A DNA stretch of 64,000 nt from assembly GCF_003032475.1 (NCBI RefSeq), contig NZ_CP028369.1:3472001-3536000 (forward strand), given 5' to 3'. The notes below the pieces were generated by a model. That model worked only from the letters and a program-made list of their open reading frames with translations. It did not search any database and was not told the DNA's origin. A program made the position numbers and the translations under genes. Below, in pieces: positions 35,088 to 46,037 of this stretch; within the stretch, counting starts at the first letter, position 1; every line of letters starts with the position of its first letter. The DNA comes from Streptomyces sp. P3. Lineage in GTDB: Bacteria > Actinomycetota > Actinomycetes > Streptomycetales > Streptomycetaceae.

Positions 35088-36400
35088 CTATAGCCTCCGG
35101 AAGGCGTGTTCCAAGGTTCGCCCGAACCCGGCGCGTCGTACGACGCGCCGGGCGATGGTTCGTTGGCGGGACCGCTGTTGTACGTGTCGTTCTGGTTGTA
35201 CGTGCCGTACCCGGGGTTCGTCTCACCTGTGTCGTACACGTCACGTCCGCCGGGTCCCGGAGTGCCCGGATTGCCATAGACCGGGATGGTGAATCCCGTG
35301 TCCTGGAGCGGGTCGTAGACGGACTGGGGCGCCTCCCCGACCGGCGGCGGGGACGGGATCGGCCAGTTGCCCGAGGTGCTGCCGCCGTTGTCGACCCGAG
35401 GGATGGCCTCGGTGGCCTGCTGCAGGTCGAACGGCATGCCCATGCGAGCCGTCTGATCGGCGATGTAGGGCGGTTGCTGGCCGCGCGGCGGGGTGTTGAC
35501 GGCGCGGTAGGCGGCCGCGAACCCGTTCGCCGGCTCCGGGGTGGCGGGCGTGTCGTACAGCGGAGACGCCGACGGCGGGGTCATCCGGGTGGAGCTCATC
35601 GTGTCCGTCAGCGGCGAGCGGCCGGAGCGGCCCTCGTACCCGGGCAGCGCCGACGAACCGGTCTCCGACACGCGCGCGCGTGACGCCTCGAGGCCGTCCA
35701 GGGCGGAGCGGTCCGACGCCCCCAGGAGCGTGGTGATCCGGTCGGCGACCTTGCGCTTGAACGGGCGCGGAGCGGCGCGCAGCGCGAGAGCGGCCATGAC
35801 GCCGGCCAGGCAGAGCTCGTACGAGATCATGAAGAACGGCTTCGCCGCGCGCCCTGCGAACAGGCCGTGGATGAGGGCCGCGCACAGCGCCGGGTAGGCC
35901 AGCATGTGCATCGCGCGCCAGCGGGCGGCGACCTCGGCCGGCGCGGCGAACTGGTTGCGCAGCGCGCCGGTGATGCCCACGAAGATCATGAGCAGCGCTG
36001 CCAGGGAGCCGAGGCCGATGAGCCCGGCGCTGCCCTTGACGCCCAGGCTGAAGGGGATCAGCGCGGCGATCAGTACGGTGTGCTCCAGCGCCAGCTTGAC
36101 GGTGATGTGCACCACGAGGAACGCGATGGAGCCGACGGCGGTCACGCGGTGGACGCCCTGCGCGAGGATCCGCTGACGTGTGTTGAGGATGAGCCGGTCC
36201 TGGGCGACGAGGCCCCAGATGACCGAGCAGGTGAGGCACACCAGCGACAGGACACCCGCACCGAAGTTGAGGAATGCCTGCAACTGGTCGCCGCCGACCA
36301 GCACGACCACAGGTATGAGGACCAGGACGACAGCCGTCGCCAACCCGTAGGCCGACCGGCCGGGCTTGGGGAGCGTGCTGTTACTGGAACGAGGGTTCAT
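35084..36400 (-). CDS. b-type cytochrome / ferric-reductase-like membrane protein
   Basis: A 438-residue protein with about six membrane helices in residues 18-212. Two histidine pairs, H84/H98 and H165/H178, sit at 13-14-residue spacing in helices (HRVTAVGSIAFLVVHI; MHMLAYPALCAALIHG). This is the bis-heme pattern of ferric reductase and cytochrome b families. The last 220 residues are a disordered Pro/Gly/Tyr/Asn-rich cytoplasmic tail. The gene is first in a two-gene unit and overlaps the NuoF-like gene, so the pair should act as one electron-transfer complex. The acceptor is unknown. Confidence 0.82.
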   Translation of the reverse strand: MNPRSSNSTLPKPGRSAYGLATAVVLVLIPVVVLVGGDQLQAFLNFGAGVLSLVCLTCSVIWGLVAQDRLILNTRQRILAQGVHRVTAVGSIAFLVVHITVKLALEHTVLIAALIPFSLGVKGSAGLIGLGSLAALLMIFVGITGALRNQFAAPAEVAARWRAMHMLAYPALCAALIHGLFAGRAAKPFFMISYELCLAGVMAALALRAAPRPFKRKVADRITTLLGASDRSALDGLEASRARVSETGSSALPGYEGRSGRSPLTDTMSSTRMTPPSASPLYDTPATPEPANGFAAAYRAVNTPPRGQQPPYIADQTARMGMPFDLQQATEAIPRVDNGGSTSGNWPIPSPPPVGEAPQSVYDPLQDTGFTIPVYGNPGTPGPGGRDVYDTGETNPGYGTYNQNDTYNSGPANEPSPGASYDAPGSGEPWNTPSGGYR

Positions 36401-36651
36401 GGGGGCAACTCCGAGCAGTTTCGGGAAAGCGGTCCCGCTGCCGAACTCTAAGTGGCTCCATACCGATGGGTACGAGGTTTGAGTTATTGCGTTGTTATGA
36501 AACGACGATGTGGCTGTTGTGATGTCCTTTAGCGGCTGTTACGCGAAGTAACCATGACCCTGGGTGCAGCTCTGACCCCCCGTTCTCGGCACAGCAACGT
36601 TGTCTCGACCATGCATACGTAAGCGCGTGGCCTCGTGCTCAAGGCCTGCGG
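36401..36651. other. Divergent intergenic region, cytochrome / leuS leader
   Basis: No gene seen. It is AT-richer than its surroundings around 36470-36540. It contains an inverted repeat GTTAC-N5-GTAAC (36538-36552), a possible operator. It must carry the promoter of the minus-strand cytochrome gene, which I could not place with confidence. Confidence 0.45.
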
Positions 36652-36657
36652 TACCCT
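36652..36657 (+). promoter_or_regulatory. -10 box of the leuS leader transcript
   Basis: TACCCT ends six bases before the leader-peptide ATG, predicting a leaderless leader mRNA. The -35 is not clear. Confidence 0.55.
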
Positions 36658-36663
36658 AACGCC

Positions 36664-36702
36664 ATGCGTGCTGTACGCCTTCTGCTTAGCGAGCCGCGCT
36701 GA
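36664..36702 (+). CDS. Leucine leader peptide of leuS (12 residues)
   Basis: A 12-codon reading frame, MRAVRLLLSEPR, ending in TGA at 36700-36702. Three consecutive leucine codons (CTT, CTG, CTT) include two that are rare in high-GC Streptomyces, as expected for a stalling site. It starts right after a -10 box and is followed 48 bases later by a terminator hairpin with six T, then leuS. When charged Leu-tRNA is short, a ribosome stalled on these codons would favour an alternative fold and let transcription reach leuS. Predicted from layout; ribosome-mediated attenuation at amino-acid genes is known in Actinobacteria. Confidence 0.75.
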   Translation: MRAVRLLLSEPR

Positions 36703-36749
36703 TCAGTCCCGACCGCCGGTGAACGGACGGTTCGGAATCGGCGCGGCGT

Positions 36750-36773
36750 CCCCTCCTGTGCGAGGGGTTTTTT
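36750..36773 (+). terminator. Attenuator hairpin in the leuS leader
   Basis: CCCCTC (36750-36755) pairs with GAGGGG (36762-36767), six-base loop, then six T (36768-36773). It lies between the leader peptide and leuS. The upstream GACCGCCGG and CGGACGGTTCGG segments could form a competing antiterminator. Confidence 0.8.
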
Positions 36774-36827
36774 CGTTTCCTGGACGACAACCCGCTGGCA
36801 GAGACGATCGATGGAGCTTTGAGGACC

Positions 36828-39713
<2,886 letters not shown>

Positions 39714-39774
39714 GGCTTCGTTCGCCGACCGGGCGGTCGTCCACTGTTTTCGGCCGTCCCTTAGGGGTTCCGTG

Positions 39775-39815
39775 CGGGCAGGTTCGGGGTTCTTCTGGAA
39801 CTCCGGGCCTGCCCG
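39775..39815 (+). terminator. Terminator after leuS
   Basis: Outer arms CGGGCAGG (39775-39782) and CCTGCCCG (39808-39815) with an inner G-U-containing stem and loop; TCTCGTTT follows. About 60 bases after the stop. Confidence 0.7.
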
Positions 39816-39902
39816 TCTCGTTTACCGTTTGAAGGGCGGGGCGCCGGCTGCGGTGTGCCGCCTGCGGGGCCGGACGCGTCGTGCAGGTCGAAGGAGGAGC
39901 TC

Positions 39903-40637
39903 GTGGAAGCCGTGATCGCCGTCATCGTCCTGCTCTTCGTGCTTTGCCTGGCGCTCGGCGCCTACGCCACGGTGAAGGTGATCGGTGCCGCCAAGCGGGG
40001 CGTCGACCGTACCGTCACGCAGGCCCGCCGCACGGTCGAGGATCACACCCTGCGGGTCAAGTCCTACGCCCAGCCCGGACCGGCCGGCGAGATCGCCCAG
40101 CTGCGGCTCGCTCTGCGCACGTCGATGCGGGCCACTCAGGAGGCACTGCACGCGGGCGCCGTGGAGGACGAGTCCCTCAAGGAGTCCCTCGGCCTCTTCC
40201 AGCGGCTCAGCGTGCACGGCCACGAACTGGACGGCGAGCTCAAGCGCCTGGAGTCGGAGCCGGACCGTGCGACGCTCGCCGAGCGCCTGCCGTCACTGCG
40301 GGAGCGCACCGAGCGCATCACGGGCTCGGCCGACTCGCTGCGCTGGGCCGCCCGTGACCGTGCCGGCCGCTTCGCGCAGGACGATCTCGACTCCCTCAGC
40401 GCCCAGATCGGTGTCGAGGCCGGCGCCCTGCGGCACTGGACCACCCCGGAACCCGACCGGACGCCGCCCCCGTGGCCCGAGGCGCCGGCCGTCGACAGCC
40501 CGACGGCTGGTCAGACCTGGCCCGAGACCCCCGGCGCACGCACGGCGGACGAGCCGGCCCCGCAGGCCATCACCCCGCCCGCACCGCGTCCGACCTACCC
40601 CTGGCAGAAGAAGCCGCGCCCGGAGAGCACCACCTGA
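39903..40637 (+). CDS. Membrane-anchored coiled-coil protein, hypothetical
   Basis: A 244-residue protein. GTG 39903 has AAGGAGG five bases upstream. One N-terminal helix (AVIAVIVLLFVLCLALGAYA) serves as anchor. Residues 30-180 are long charged helices likely to form coiled coils (TQARRTVEDHTLRV, LKESLGLFQRLSVHG, LAERLPSLRERTERITGSAD). The end is Pro-rich (about 180-244). No enzyme motif. Conserved between leuS and the DegV gene in related genomes as far as I recall. A structural or scaffold role is a guess. Confidence 0.75.
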   Translation: MEAVIAVIVLLFVLCLALGAYATVKVIGAAKRGVDRTVTQARRTVEDHTLRVKSYAQPGPAGEIAQLRLALRTSMRATQEALHAGAVEDESLKESLGLFQRLSVHGHELDGELKRLESEPDRATLAERLPSLRERTERITGSADSLRWAARDRAGRFAQDDLDSLSAQIGVEAGALRHWTTPEPDRTPPPWPEAPAVDSPTAGQTWPETPGARTADEPAPQAITPPAPRPTYPWQKKPRPESTT

Positions 40638-40790
40638 GCGGAATCCGGGATCCGACACCGTCGGCACGGCGACCGGGAGCACGGAAGTGCTGTGGTCGTC
40701 ACGCGGGGACGGGGTCGCGAGACCTGGGTTCGACAGCTCACGGGGCGCCGGCTCGGGCACTGTTCGGCGTGGTATTTGATTCGGTCAAGG

Positions 40791-40818
40791 GCAGCCCGGC
40801 TGCCAGGGGCCGGGCTGC
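40791..40818 (+). terminator. Hairpin upstream of the DegV gene
   Basis: A perfect 10-bp stem (40791-40800 / 40809-40818), eight-base loop, no U-tract. It probably ends the preceding transcript, since a new promoter follows. Confidence 0.6.
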
Positions 40819-40838
40819 CGCACAGCCGCTACGCCAGG

Positions 40839-40844
40839 TAACCT
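40839..40844 (+). promoter_or_regulatory. -10 box, predicted leaderless start
   Basis: TAACCT ends seven bases before the ATG at 40852; no ribosome site is present. Confidence 0.5.
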
Positions 40845-40851
40845 CCAGGTC

Positions 40852-41697
40852 ATGTCCTGCCATGTCGCGATCGTCACGGATTCAACGGCCTACCTGCCGC
40901 AGCGGACGATGGAGCGTCATGGCATCACCGCGGTGCCCCTGACGGTCGTCCTCGGCGACCAGGCACTCGAAGAGGGCAGCGAGATCTCCACCCGCTCGCT
41001 GGCCCAGGCGCTGCAGAAGCGACGCCCCGTCACCACCTCGCGCCCCAGCCCCCAGTACTTCGCCGAGACCTACCGCAGGGTCGCCGAGTCCGGCGCCGCC
41101 GGCATCGTTTCCCTCCACCTCTCCGCCGAGCTGTCCGGCACGTACGACGCGGCGGTGGTCGCGGCGCGCGAGGCACCGGTGCCGGTGCGGGTGGTGGACA
41201 CCGGCATGGTCGCCATGGCGCTCGGCTTCTGCGCGCTCGCGGCGGCCGAGGTCGCGGAGACGGGCGGGACGGTCGACGAGGCGGTCACCGCGGCGGAGAA
41301 ACGAGCCGCCGGCACGTCCGCCTACTTCTACGTCGACACCCTGGAATACCTGCGTCGTGGCGGCCGGATCGGCACCGCCCAGGCCCTGTTGGGCTCGGCG
41401 CTCGCCGTGAAGCCGCTTCTCCAGCTGGACGCGGGGCGCATCGACCTCCTCGAGAAGGTACGTACGGCCTCGAAGGCGATCGCACGTCTGGAAGAGCTCG
41501 GCGCCGACCGGGCGGGCAGCGCTCCGGTGGACATCGCCGTGCATCATCTCGCCGCCCCCGACCGGGCGTCGGCCCTCGCGGACCGGCTGCGGTCCCGTGT
41601 GCCCGGACTCGTCGACCTGCATGTCAGCGAGGTCGGAGCGGTGATCGGCGCCCATACCGGACCAGGGCTGCTGGGAGTCGTGGTCTCGCCACGCTGA
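40852..41697 (+). CDS. DegV-family fatty-acid-binding protein
   Basis: A 281-residue protein of the DegV/FakB fold, which holds a fatty acid for phosphorylation by FakA-type kinases in Firmicutes. Visible marks are VAIVTDSTAYLPQ, the SRPSPQYF segment, SLHLSAELSGTYDAA, VVDTGMVAMALG, VDTLEYLRRGGRIG, LLGSALAVKPLL and a C-terminal HTGPGLLGVVV. No fatty-acid kinase gene is adjacent. A leaderless start is predicted from TAACCT. The ligand is not known here. Confidence 0.92.
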   Translation: MSCHVAIVTDSTAYLPQRTMERHGITAVPLTVVLGDQALEEGSEISTRSLAQALQKRRPVTTSRPSPQYFAETYRRVAESGAAGIVSLHLSAELSGTYDAAVVAAREAPVPVRVVDTGMVAMALGFCALAAAEVAETGGTVDEAVTAAEKRAAGTSAYFYVDTLEYLRRGGRIGTAQALLGSALAVKPLLQLDAGRIDLLEKVRTASKAIARLEELGADRAGSAPVDIAVHHLAAPDRASALADRLRSRVPGLVDLHVSEVGAVIGAHTGPGLLGVVVSPR

Positions 41698-41727
41698 GGG
41701 TCTCCCTCACCCCTCCGAGTGGCGAAG

Positions 41728-41736
41728 TTGTCCACA
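41728..41736 (+). promoter_or_regulatory. Single consensus DnaA box
   Basis: TTGTCCACA, the preferred Streptomyces DnaA-binding nonamer, sits in the gap before comEA. I saw no second box nearby, so it is not an origin; a titration or regulatory site is possible, as is chance. Confidence 0.4.
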
Positions 41737-41804
41737 ACCGGGCGTCGGTCCACGGAAATTGAGCAAGATCATCGCGATGTGGCGAAGTGTCCGATCCTCG
41801 TCGC

Positions 41805-43157
41805 ATGGCACTTCGATCACGCTCACGCAGCACGTACGCGACCAGTGGCCCCGGGCGGGCCCGCAACTCGGACGGCCGCTCCCGCCACCTTCGTCCACCC
41901 GGCGGCCGGGCGGGACACCGCCATGCTCCGGCGGAGGAGAACCGCCGTCGAGCGCAGGCGTTGTTCACCGCACGGTCCCGGGAGGCGAGCGCGCCGGAGA
42001 AGTCGGATGTCGGCCCGCCGGGCGGAGGCGGCGCGGGCGACCGGGGCGGTGGAGGCAGCGGCCGGCCCGGACCCCATGGGAGTGGTGGGGGCAGCCGCCG
42101 ACCGGGGTTCCACGGGAGCGGTGCTGTCGGCGGCAAGGGGGCCGCGGCCTGCACGGGAGGGGAATGCCCGGAAGACACAGCGGGAGACCTGGGTCCGGAG
42201 GATGCGGCACCGGGCGGTCCCGAGGGCGATGGTGCTGACGCGGGCGTCGCCGCAGGAGGTGGTGCTCCCGCGGGCGTCGTCGCGGCGGTGGGCGGTGCGC
42301 CCCCCGGGGGTGCCGTCGTCGCAGAGAGCGGTGTGCCCGGGGGCGCGGGCCAGGCGGCACGGGCGGCGTGGGCGGTCCGGGCGGTGTGGTGGGAGCGGGC
42401 GGGGCTCGCGCTGCGGGAGCGGATGCCGCTCTGGTTGCAGGCGCGGTGCGGACTGGAACGCAGAAGCGTGCTGGCGCTGGCGGTGCTGCTGGTCGCCGCC
42501 GGGGGCTTCGCCGTGCAGCACTTCTGGACCGGACGGGTCCAGCCGGTGAAGGCGCCGGAGGTGGTGCGAGCCGCGGTCCCCTTCGGGGCGGCGGCGGGCG
42601 AGCGCGAGCCGGCGGCCGGGCTCGAAGCGTCCGCAGGTCCGCCGGGGCCCGGGACCGCGGCGAGCGCCGGGAGCGCGGCCGGTGGCGAGATCGTGGTGGA
42701 CGTCAGCGGAAAGGTGCGCAAGCCCGGAATCCACCGTCTGCCGGCCGGGTCGCGGGTCATCGACGCGTTGGCCGCGGCCGGTGGGGTGCGACCGGGTACC
42801 GACACCGACGGGCTCAACCGCGCACGGTTCCTCATGGACGGCGAGCAGGTCGTCGTCGGCGGCCCGTTGGCTGCCGGGGCCGGTGCCGGTGCCGGTGCCG
42901 GTGCCGGAGCGGGTACGGGATCGGCGGGGTCCGCCGGGGCGGTCGGTCCGGGCGGCGGACCCGCGGTGCCCGTGTCCCTCAACACGTCGACGCTCGACCA
43001 ACTCGAGGCCCTGCCCGGCGTGGGACCAGTGCTGGCGCAGCACATCATCGACCATCGGGCACGGCACGGCGGCTTCCGGTCGGTGGACGAGCTGCGGGAC
43101 GTCAACGGTATCGGCGAGCGGCGCTTCGCCGACCTGCGGAATCTCGTGAGGCCATGA
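41805..43157 (+). CDS. comEA: ComEA-like DNA-binding membrane protein
   Basis: A 450-residue protein. The cytoplasmic head (1-220) is long, Gly/Pro/Arg-rich and disordered. One membrane helix follows (SVLALAVLLVAAGGFAV). Outside are an SLBB-type domain (VVDVSGKVRKPGIHRLPAGS, then VIDALAAAGG) and a (Gly-Ala)n linker. A C-terminal helix-hairpin-helix pair (LNTSTLDQLEALPGVGPVLA; DVNGIGERRFADL) binds duplex DNA. ATG 41805 is chosen; GTG 41787 would add six residues, and neither has a clear ribosome site. The stop overlaps comEC (ATGA). The head is unusually long for ComEA, as often in Streptomyces. Confidence 0.85.
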   Translation: MALRSRSRSTYATSGPGRARNSDGRSRHLRPPGGRAGHRHAPAEENRRRAQALFTARSREASAPEKSDVGPPGGGGAGDRGGGGSGRPGPHGSGGGSRRPGFHGSGAVGGKGAAACTGGECPEDTAGDLGPEDAAPGGPEGDGADAGVAAGGGAPAGVVAAVGGAPPGGAVVAESGVPGGAGQAARAAWAVRAVWWERAGLALRERMPLWLQARCGLERRSVLALAVLLVAAGGFAVQHFWTGRVQPVKAPEVVRAAVPFGAAAGEREPAAGLEASAGPPGPGTAASAGSAAGGEIVVDVSGKVRKPGIHRLPAGSRVIDALAAAGGVRPGTDTDGLNRARFLMDGEQVVVGGPLAAGAGAGAGAGAGAGTGSAGSAGAVGPGGGPAVPVSLNTSTLDQLEALPGVGPVLAQHIIDHRARHGGFRSVDELRDVNGIGERRFADLRNLVRP

Positions 43158-46033
43158 GGCGGGCGAACACCGGGCGGAGGATTCCCGGGCCCGGGGGCCG
43201 GGTCGGGGAAGAGGACGAGGCCCCTGCGAGCGGAGCCCGGACGGTGCCGGGCCGACGCGGCCGGCAGGCCGTGCACGCCGACTCCGGAAAGCGGCTGGGC
43301 GAGGCCCACCCGCATCAGGAGGGGCCGGTGGATCTTCGGCTCGTACCACCCGCGCTCGCGGCCTGGGCCACGGCCGCGCTCACGCTGGACGCGGAGCCCG
43401 GGCTGGTGGGCGGGCTCGTGATCATCTGTCTGGCGACCTCCGCGATCCTGCTCGCCGTGCGGCGGGGCAGGGCGAGGAACTCCCCGCGCACGCCGGGCCC
43501 CCGGAGCACCGGGCCGCGCGTGATCCCCGAGGCGGCGGTTGTGACGGGCACCGCGGTTCGTCGGAGGGTCTGGCCACGGGTGACCGTCGCCGCCTCGCTG
43601 CTCTGTGCGGCCGCGGCCGCCGCGTCGGCCGGGCTGCACGGCGCCGATCTGCGCCGCGGGCCGGTGCCGGCGCTGGCGGGCAGGTATGCGAGCGTCACCG
43701 CGGAGGTCGAGCTCACCTCTGACCCACGGCTCACGCGCCCCCGCGTCAGAGGGGACCACGCGATGCCGGACTCGGTGATGATCGAGGCGGAGGTGCGCAG
43801 GGTCGAGACCACGGACCGGACGGTAGTGGCGACGCGGACGCCGGTCCTGCTGATCGTGGACGCCGGATCGCGCAGCGGGGGCGACGGCCGCCGCGAGGGG
43901 CCAGACGGCCGGGAGGAGTCCGGCGGTGCGAAAGGTCCCGGAGGGAGTGGGGAGCCCGGAGGGAGTGGGAGGGCCGGACGGGGTGGGGAGTCCGGCGGCG
44001 CGAAAGGTCCTGGAGGGAGTGGGGAGCCCGGAGGGAGTGGGAGGGCCGGACGGGGTGGGGAGCCCGGCGGTGCGAAAGGTCCTGAAGGGCGGCCGGAGGC
44101 GTCGTGGCTCGCGTTGCTGCCGTCCACCCGGCTGCGTGTGGCCGGGCGGCTCGCGCCCGCCCTCGCCCGAGCGGACCGGTTCGCGGCGGTGCTGCGTGTG
44201 CGGGACGGGACGGCGCCGTCGGTCGTGGGACGCCCTTCTGCCACACAACGGGCTGCGGGGCGGCTGCGGGCGGGTCTGCGGGTGGCCACCGACGGCTTGC
44301 CGGCGGACGCCAGGGCGCTGCTGCCGGGGCTGGTGGTCGGGGACACCTCGAGGATCACGCCCGAACTGGACGAGGCCTTCAAGGAGACGGACCTGGCCCA
44401 CACTCTGGCCGTCTCCGGAAGCAACCTCACCATCATCCTCGCGCTGCTCCTCGGCCCGCCCGGCCTCGCCCAGCAGGTCGAGCGGCGCGGTCTGGCGCCC
44501 CGGCTGGGCGTCCCCCTGCGCGCGACCGCGGTGCTGGGCGCAGCGCTCACGCTCGGCTTCGTGGTGGTGTGCCGGCCCGACCCCAGTGTGCTGCGCGCCG
44601 CGGCCTGTGGAGCGATCGTGCTCCTGGCCCTGGCGACCGGCCGACGCCGGTCCCTCGTCCCGGCCCTGGCGACGGCCGTGTTGCTTCTGGTGCTGTACGA
44701 CCCGTGGCTGGCCCGGAGCTACGGCTTCCTGCTGTCCGTCCTCGCCACCGGGGCCCTGCTGACCCTGGCACCGCGTTGGAGTGCCGCACTGCGCGGGCGG
44801 CGGGTGCCGCCGAGGCTCGCGGAGGCGCTGGCGGCAGCCGGAGCCGCGCAGGCCCTGTGCGCACCGGTCGTCGCCGTCCTGTCGGCGCGGGTGAGTCTGG
44901 TGGCGGTGCCCTGCAATCTCCTCGTGGAGTTCGCGGTCGCGCCCGCGACGGTGCTGGGCTTCGCGGTGCTGGCGACCGCGCCGGTGACGATGCCGGTGGC
45001 CGAGGCGCTGGCCTGGTGCGCCGGTTGGCCCGCCGGGTGGATCGCGGGCGTGGCCCGAACGGGCGCCGCGCTGCCGGGTGCGGCAATCGACTGGCCGGGC
45101 AGTTGGGCCGGTGCGCTCTCGCTGGCGGTCGTGACCCTCGTGGTGGTGCTGTTCGCGCGGCGGCTGTCGGGACATCCGTGGCTGTGCGTGGTCTGCGGGG
45201 TGTTGCTGCTGCTCGTGGTGGTACGGCCGCCGCCGCTGACGAGGGTGCTCACGGGCTGGCCGCCGCCGGGCTGGCGGCTGGCGATGTGCGACGTGGGGCA
45301 GGGCGACGCGAGCGTCCTCGCGGCGGGCGACGGCGTCGGTGTGGTCGTGGACGCCGGTCCGGATCCGGCGCTGGTCGACCAGTGCCTGCGCACGCTCGGC
45401 ATCACCAGGGTGCCGCTAGTCGTCCTGACCCACTTCCACGCGGACCACGTGGCCGGGCTGCCGGGGGTGCTGCGGGGCCGGGAGGTGGGGGCCGTCGAGA
45501 CCACGGGCTTCGAGGAACCCGTGGAGCAGGTGAAATTCGTACGACAGGAGGCGAGGGCGCGGAACGTCCCCGTGGTGCGGGCGGTGGCCGGGGAGCGGCG
45601 CCGGGTCGGTGCCCTGGAATGGGAGGTGTTGTGGCCACCGCCGCTCCCGGCGCCCGGACCGGAGGGACCCAACGACGCGAGTGTGACGATGCTCGTGCGT
45701 TCGGCAGGCCTGCGCATGCTGTTGCTGGGCGACCTCGAGCCCCCGGCGCAGCGGGCGCTGTCGAGATCGCCGGCGGCCGCGCTGGTGCGCGGAGTGGACG
45801 TGCTGAAGGTGGCGCATCACGGCTCGGCCTACCAGGACCCGGACCTCATACGGGCAGTGGCGCCCCGGCTGGCGCTGATCAGTTGCGGCGCGGACAACCC
45901 GTACGGACATCCCGCGCCCAGCACGGTCGCGGCACTGCGTGCGGGTGGGGCGATGGTGCTGCGGACGGACCGGGACGGGGCGCTGGCGGTTGTCGGAGGC
46001 GCGGGCGGGGAGTTGGGGGTGGCGCGAGACTGA
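43154..46033 (+). CDS. comEC: ComEC/Rec2-family DNA-uptake channel
   Basis: A 959-residue polytopic membrane protein. After a polar head and several helices, a soluble domain (about 170-390) contains a Gly-rich 24-residue tandem repeat. The competence domain begins at LAVSGSNLTIILALLLG and spans about seven helices. A C-terminal metallo-beta-lactamase domain has MCDVGQGDAS, VVDAGPDP, THFHADHVAG (metal site) and VAHHGSAYQDP. ATG overlaps the comEA stop. In competent bacteria ComEC moves single-stranded DNA inward; Streptomyces are not known to be naturally competent, so the role here is open. Confidence 0.9.
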   Translation: MRRANTGRRIPGPGGRVGEEDEAPASGARTVPGRRGRQAVHADSGKRLGEAHPHQEGPVDLRLVPPALAAWATAALTLDAEPGLVGGLVIICLATSAILLAVRRGRARNSPRTPGPRSTGPRVIPEAAVVTGTAVRRRVWPRVTVAASLLCAAAAAASAGLHGADLRRGPVPALAGRYASVTAEVELTSDPRLTRPRVRGDHAMPDSVMIEAEVRRVETTDRTVVATRTPVLLIVDAGSRSGGDGRREGPDGREESGGAKGPGGSGEPGGSGRAGRGGESGGAKGPGGSGEPGGSGRAGRGGEPGGAKGPEGRPEASWLALLPSTRLRVAGRLAPALARADRFAAVLRVRDGTAPSVVGRPSATQRAAGRLRAGLRVATDGLPADARALLPGLVVGDTSRITPELDEAFKETDLAHTLAVSGSNLTIILALLLGPPGLAQQVERRGLAPRLGVPLRATAVLGAALTLGFVVVCRPDPSVLRAAACGAIVLLALATGRRRSLVPALATAVLLLVLYDPWLARSYGFLLSVLATGALLTLAPRWSAALRGRRVPPRLAEALAAAGAAQALCAPVVAVLSARVSLVAVPCNLLVEFAVAPATVLGFAVLATAPVTMPVAEALAWCAGWPAGWIAGVARTGAALPGAAIDWPGSWAGALSLAVVTLVVVLFARRLSGHPWLCVVCGVLLLLVVVRPPPLTRVLTGWPPPGWRLAMCDVGQGDASVLAAGDGVGVVVDAGPDPALVDQCLRTLGITRVPLVVLTHFHADHVAGLPGVLRGREVGAVETTGFEEPVEQVKFVRQEARARNVPVVRAVAGERRRVGALEWEVLWPPPLPAPGPEGPNDASVTMLVRSAGLRMLLLGDLEPPAQRALSRSPAAALVRGVDVLKVAHHGSAYQDPDLIRAVAPRLALISCGADNPYGHPAPSTVAALRAGGAMVLRTDRDGALAVVGGAGGELGVARD
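43919..44088 (+). repeat. 72-base tandem repeat inside comEC
   Basis: Units 43919-43990 and 43991-44062 are nearly identical, with a third partial unit to about 44088. Each encodes 24 Gly/Ser/Glu-rich residues in frame, so copy changes keep the reading frame. Confidence 0.9.
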
Positions 46034-46037
46034 GGGT

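Noticed and set aside
36652..36827. T-box riboswitch upstream of leuS
   Set aside because: No T-box core sequence or specifier stem is visible; the short Leu-codon frame and simple terminator fit a leader-peptide attenuator better.
41728..41736. Replication origin
   Set aside because: Only one DnaA box, and neither dnaA nor dnaN nearby.
43919..44088. CRISPR-like repeat array
   Set aside because: The 72-base units are directly adjacent with no unique spacers and encode in-frame protein inside comEC.
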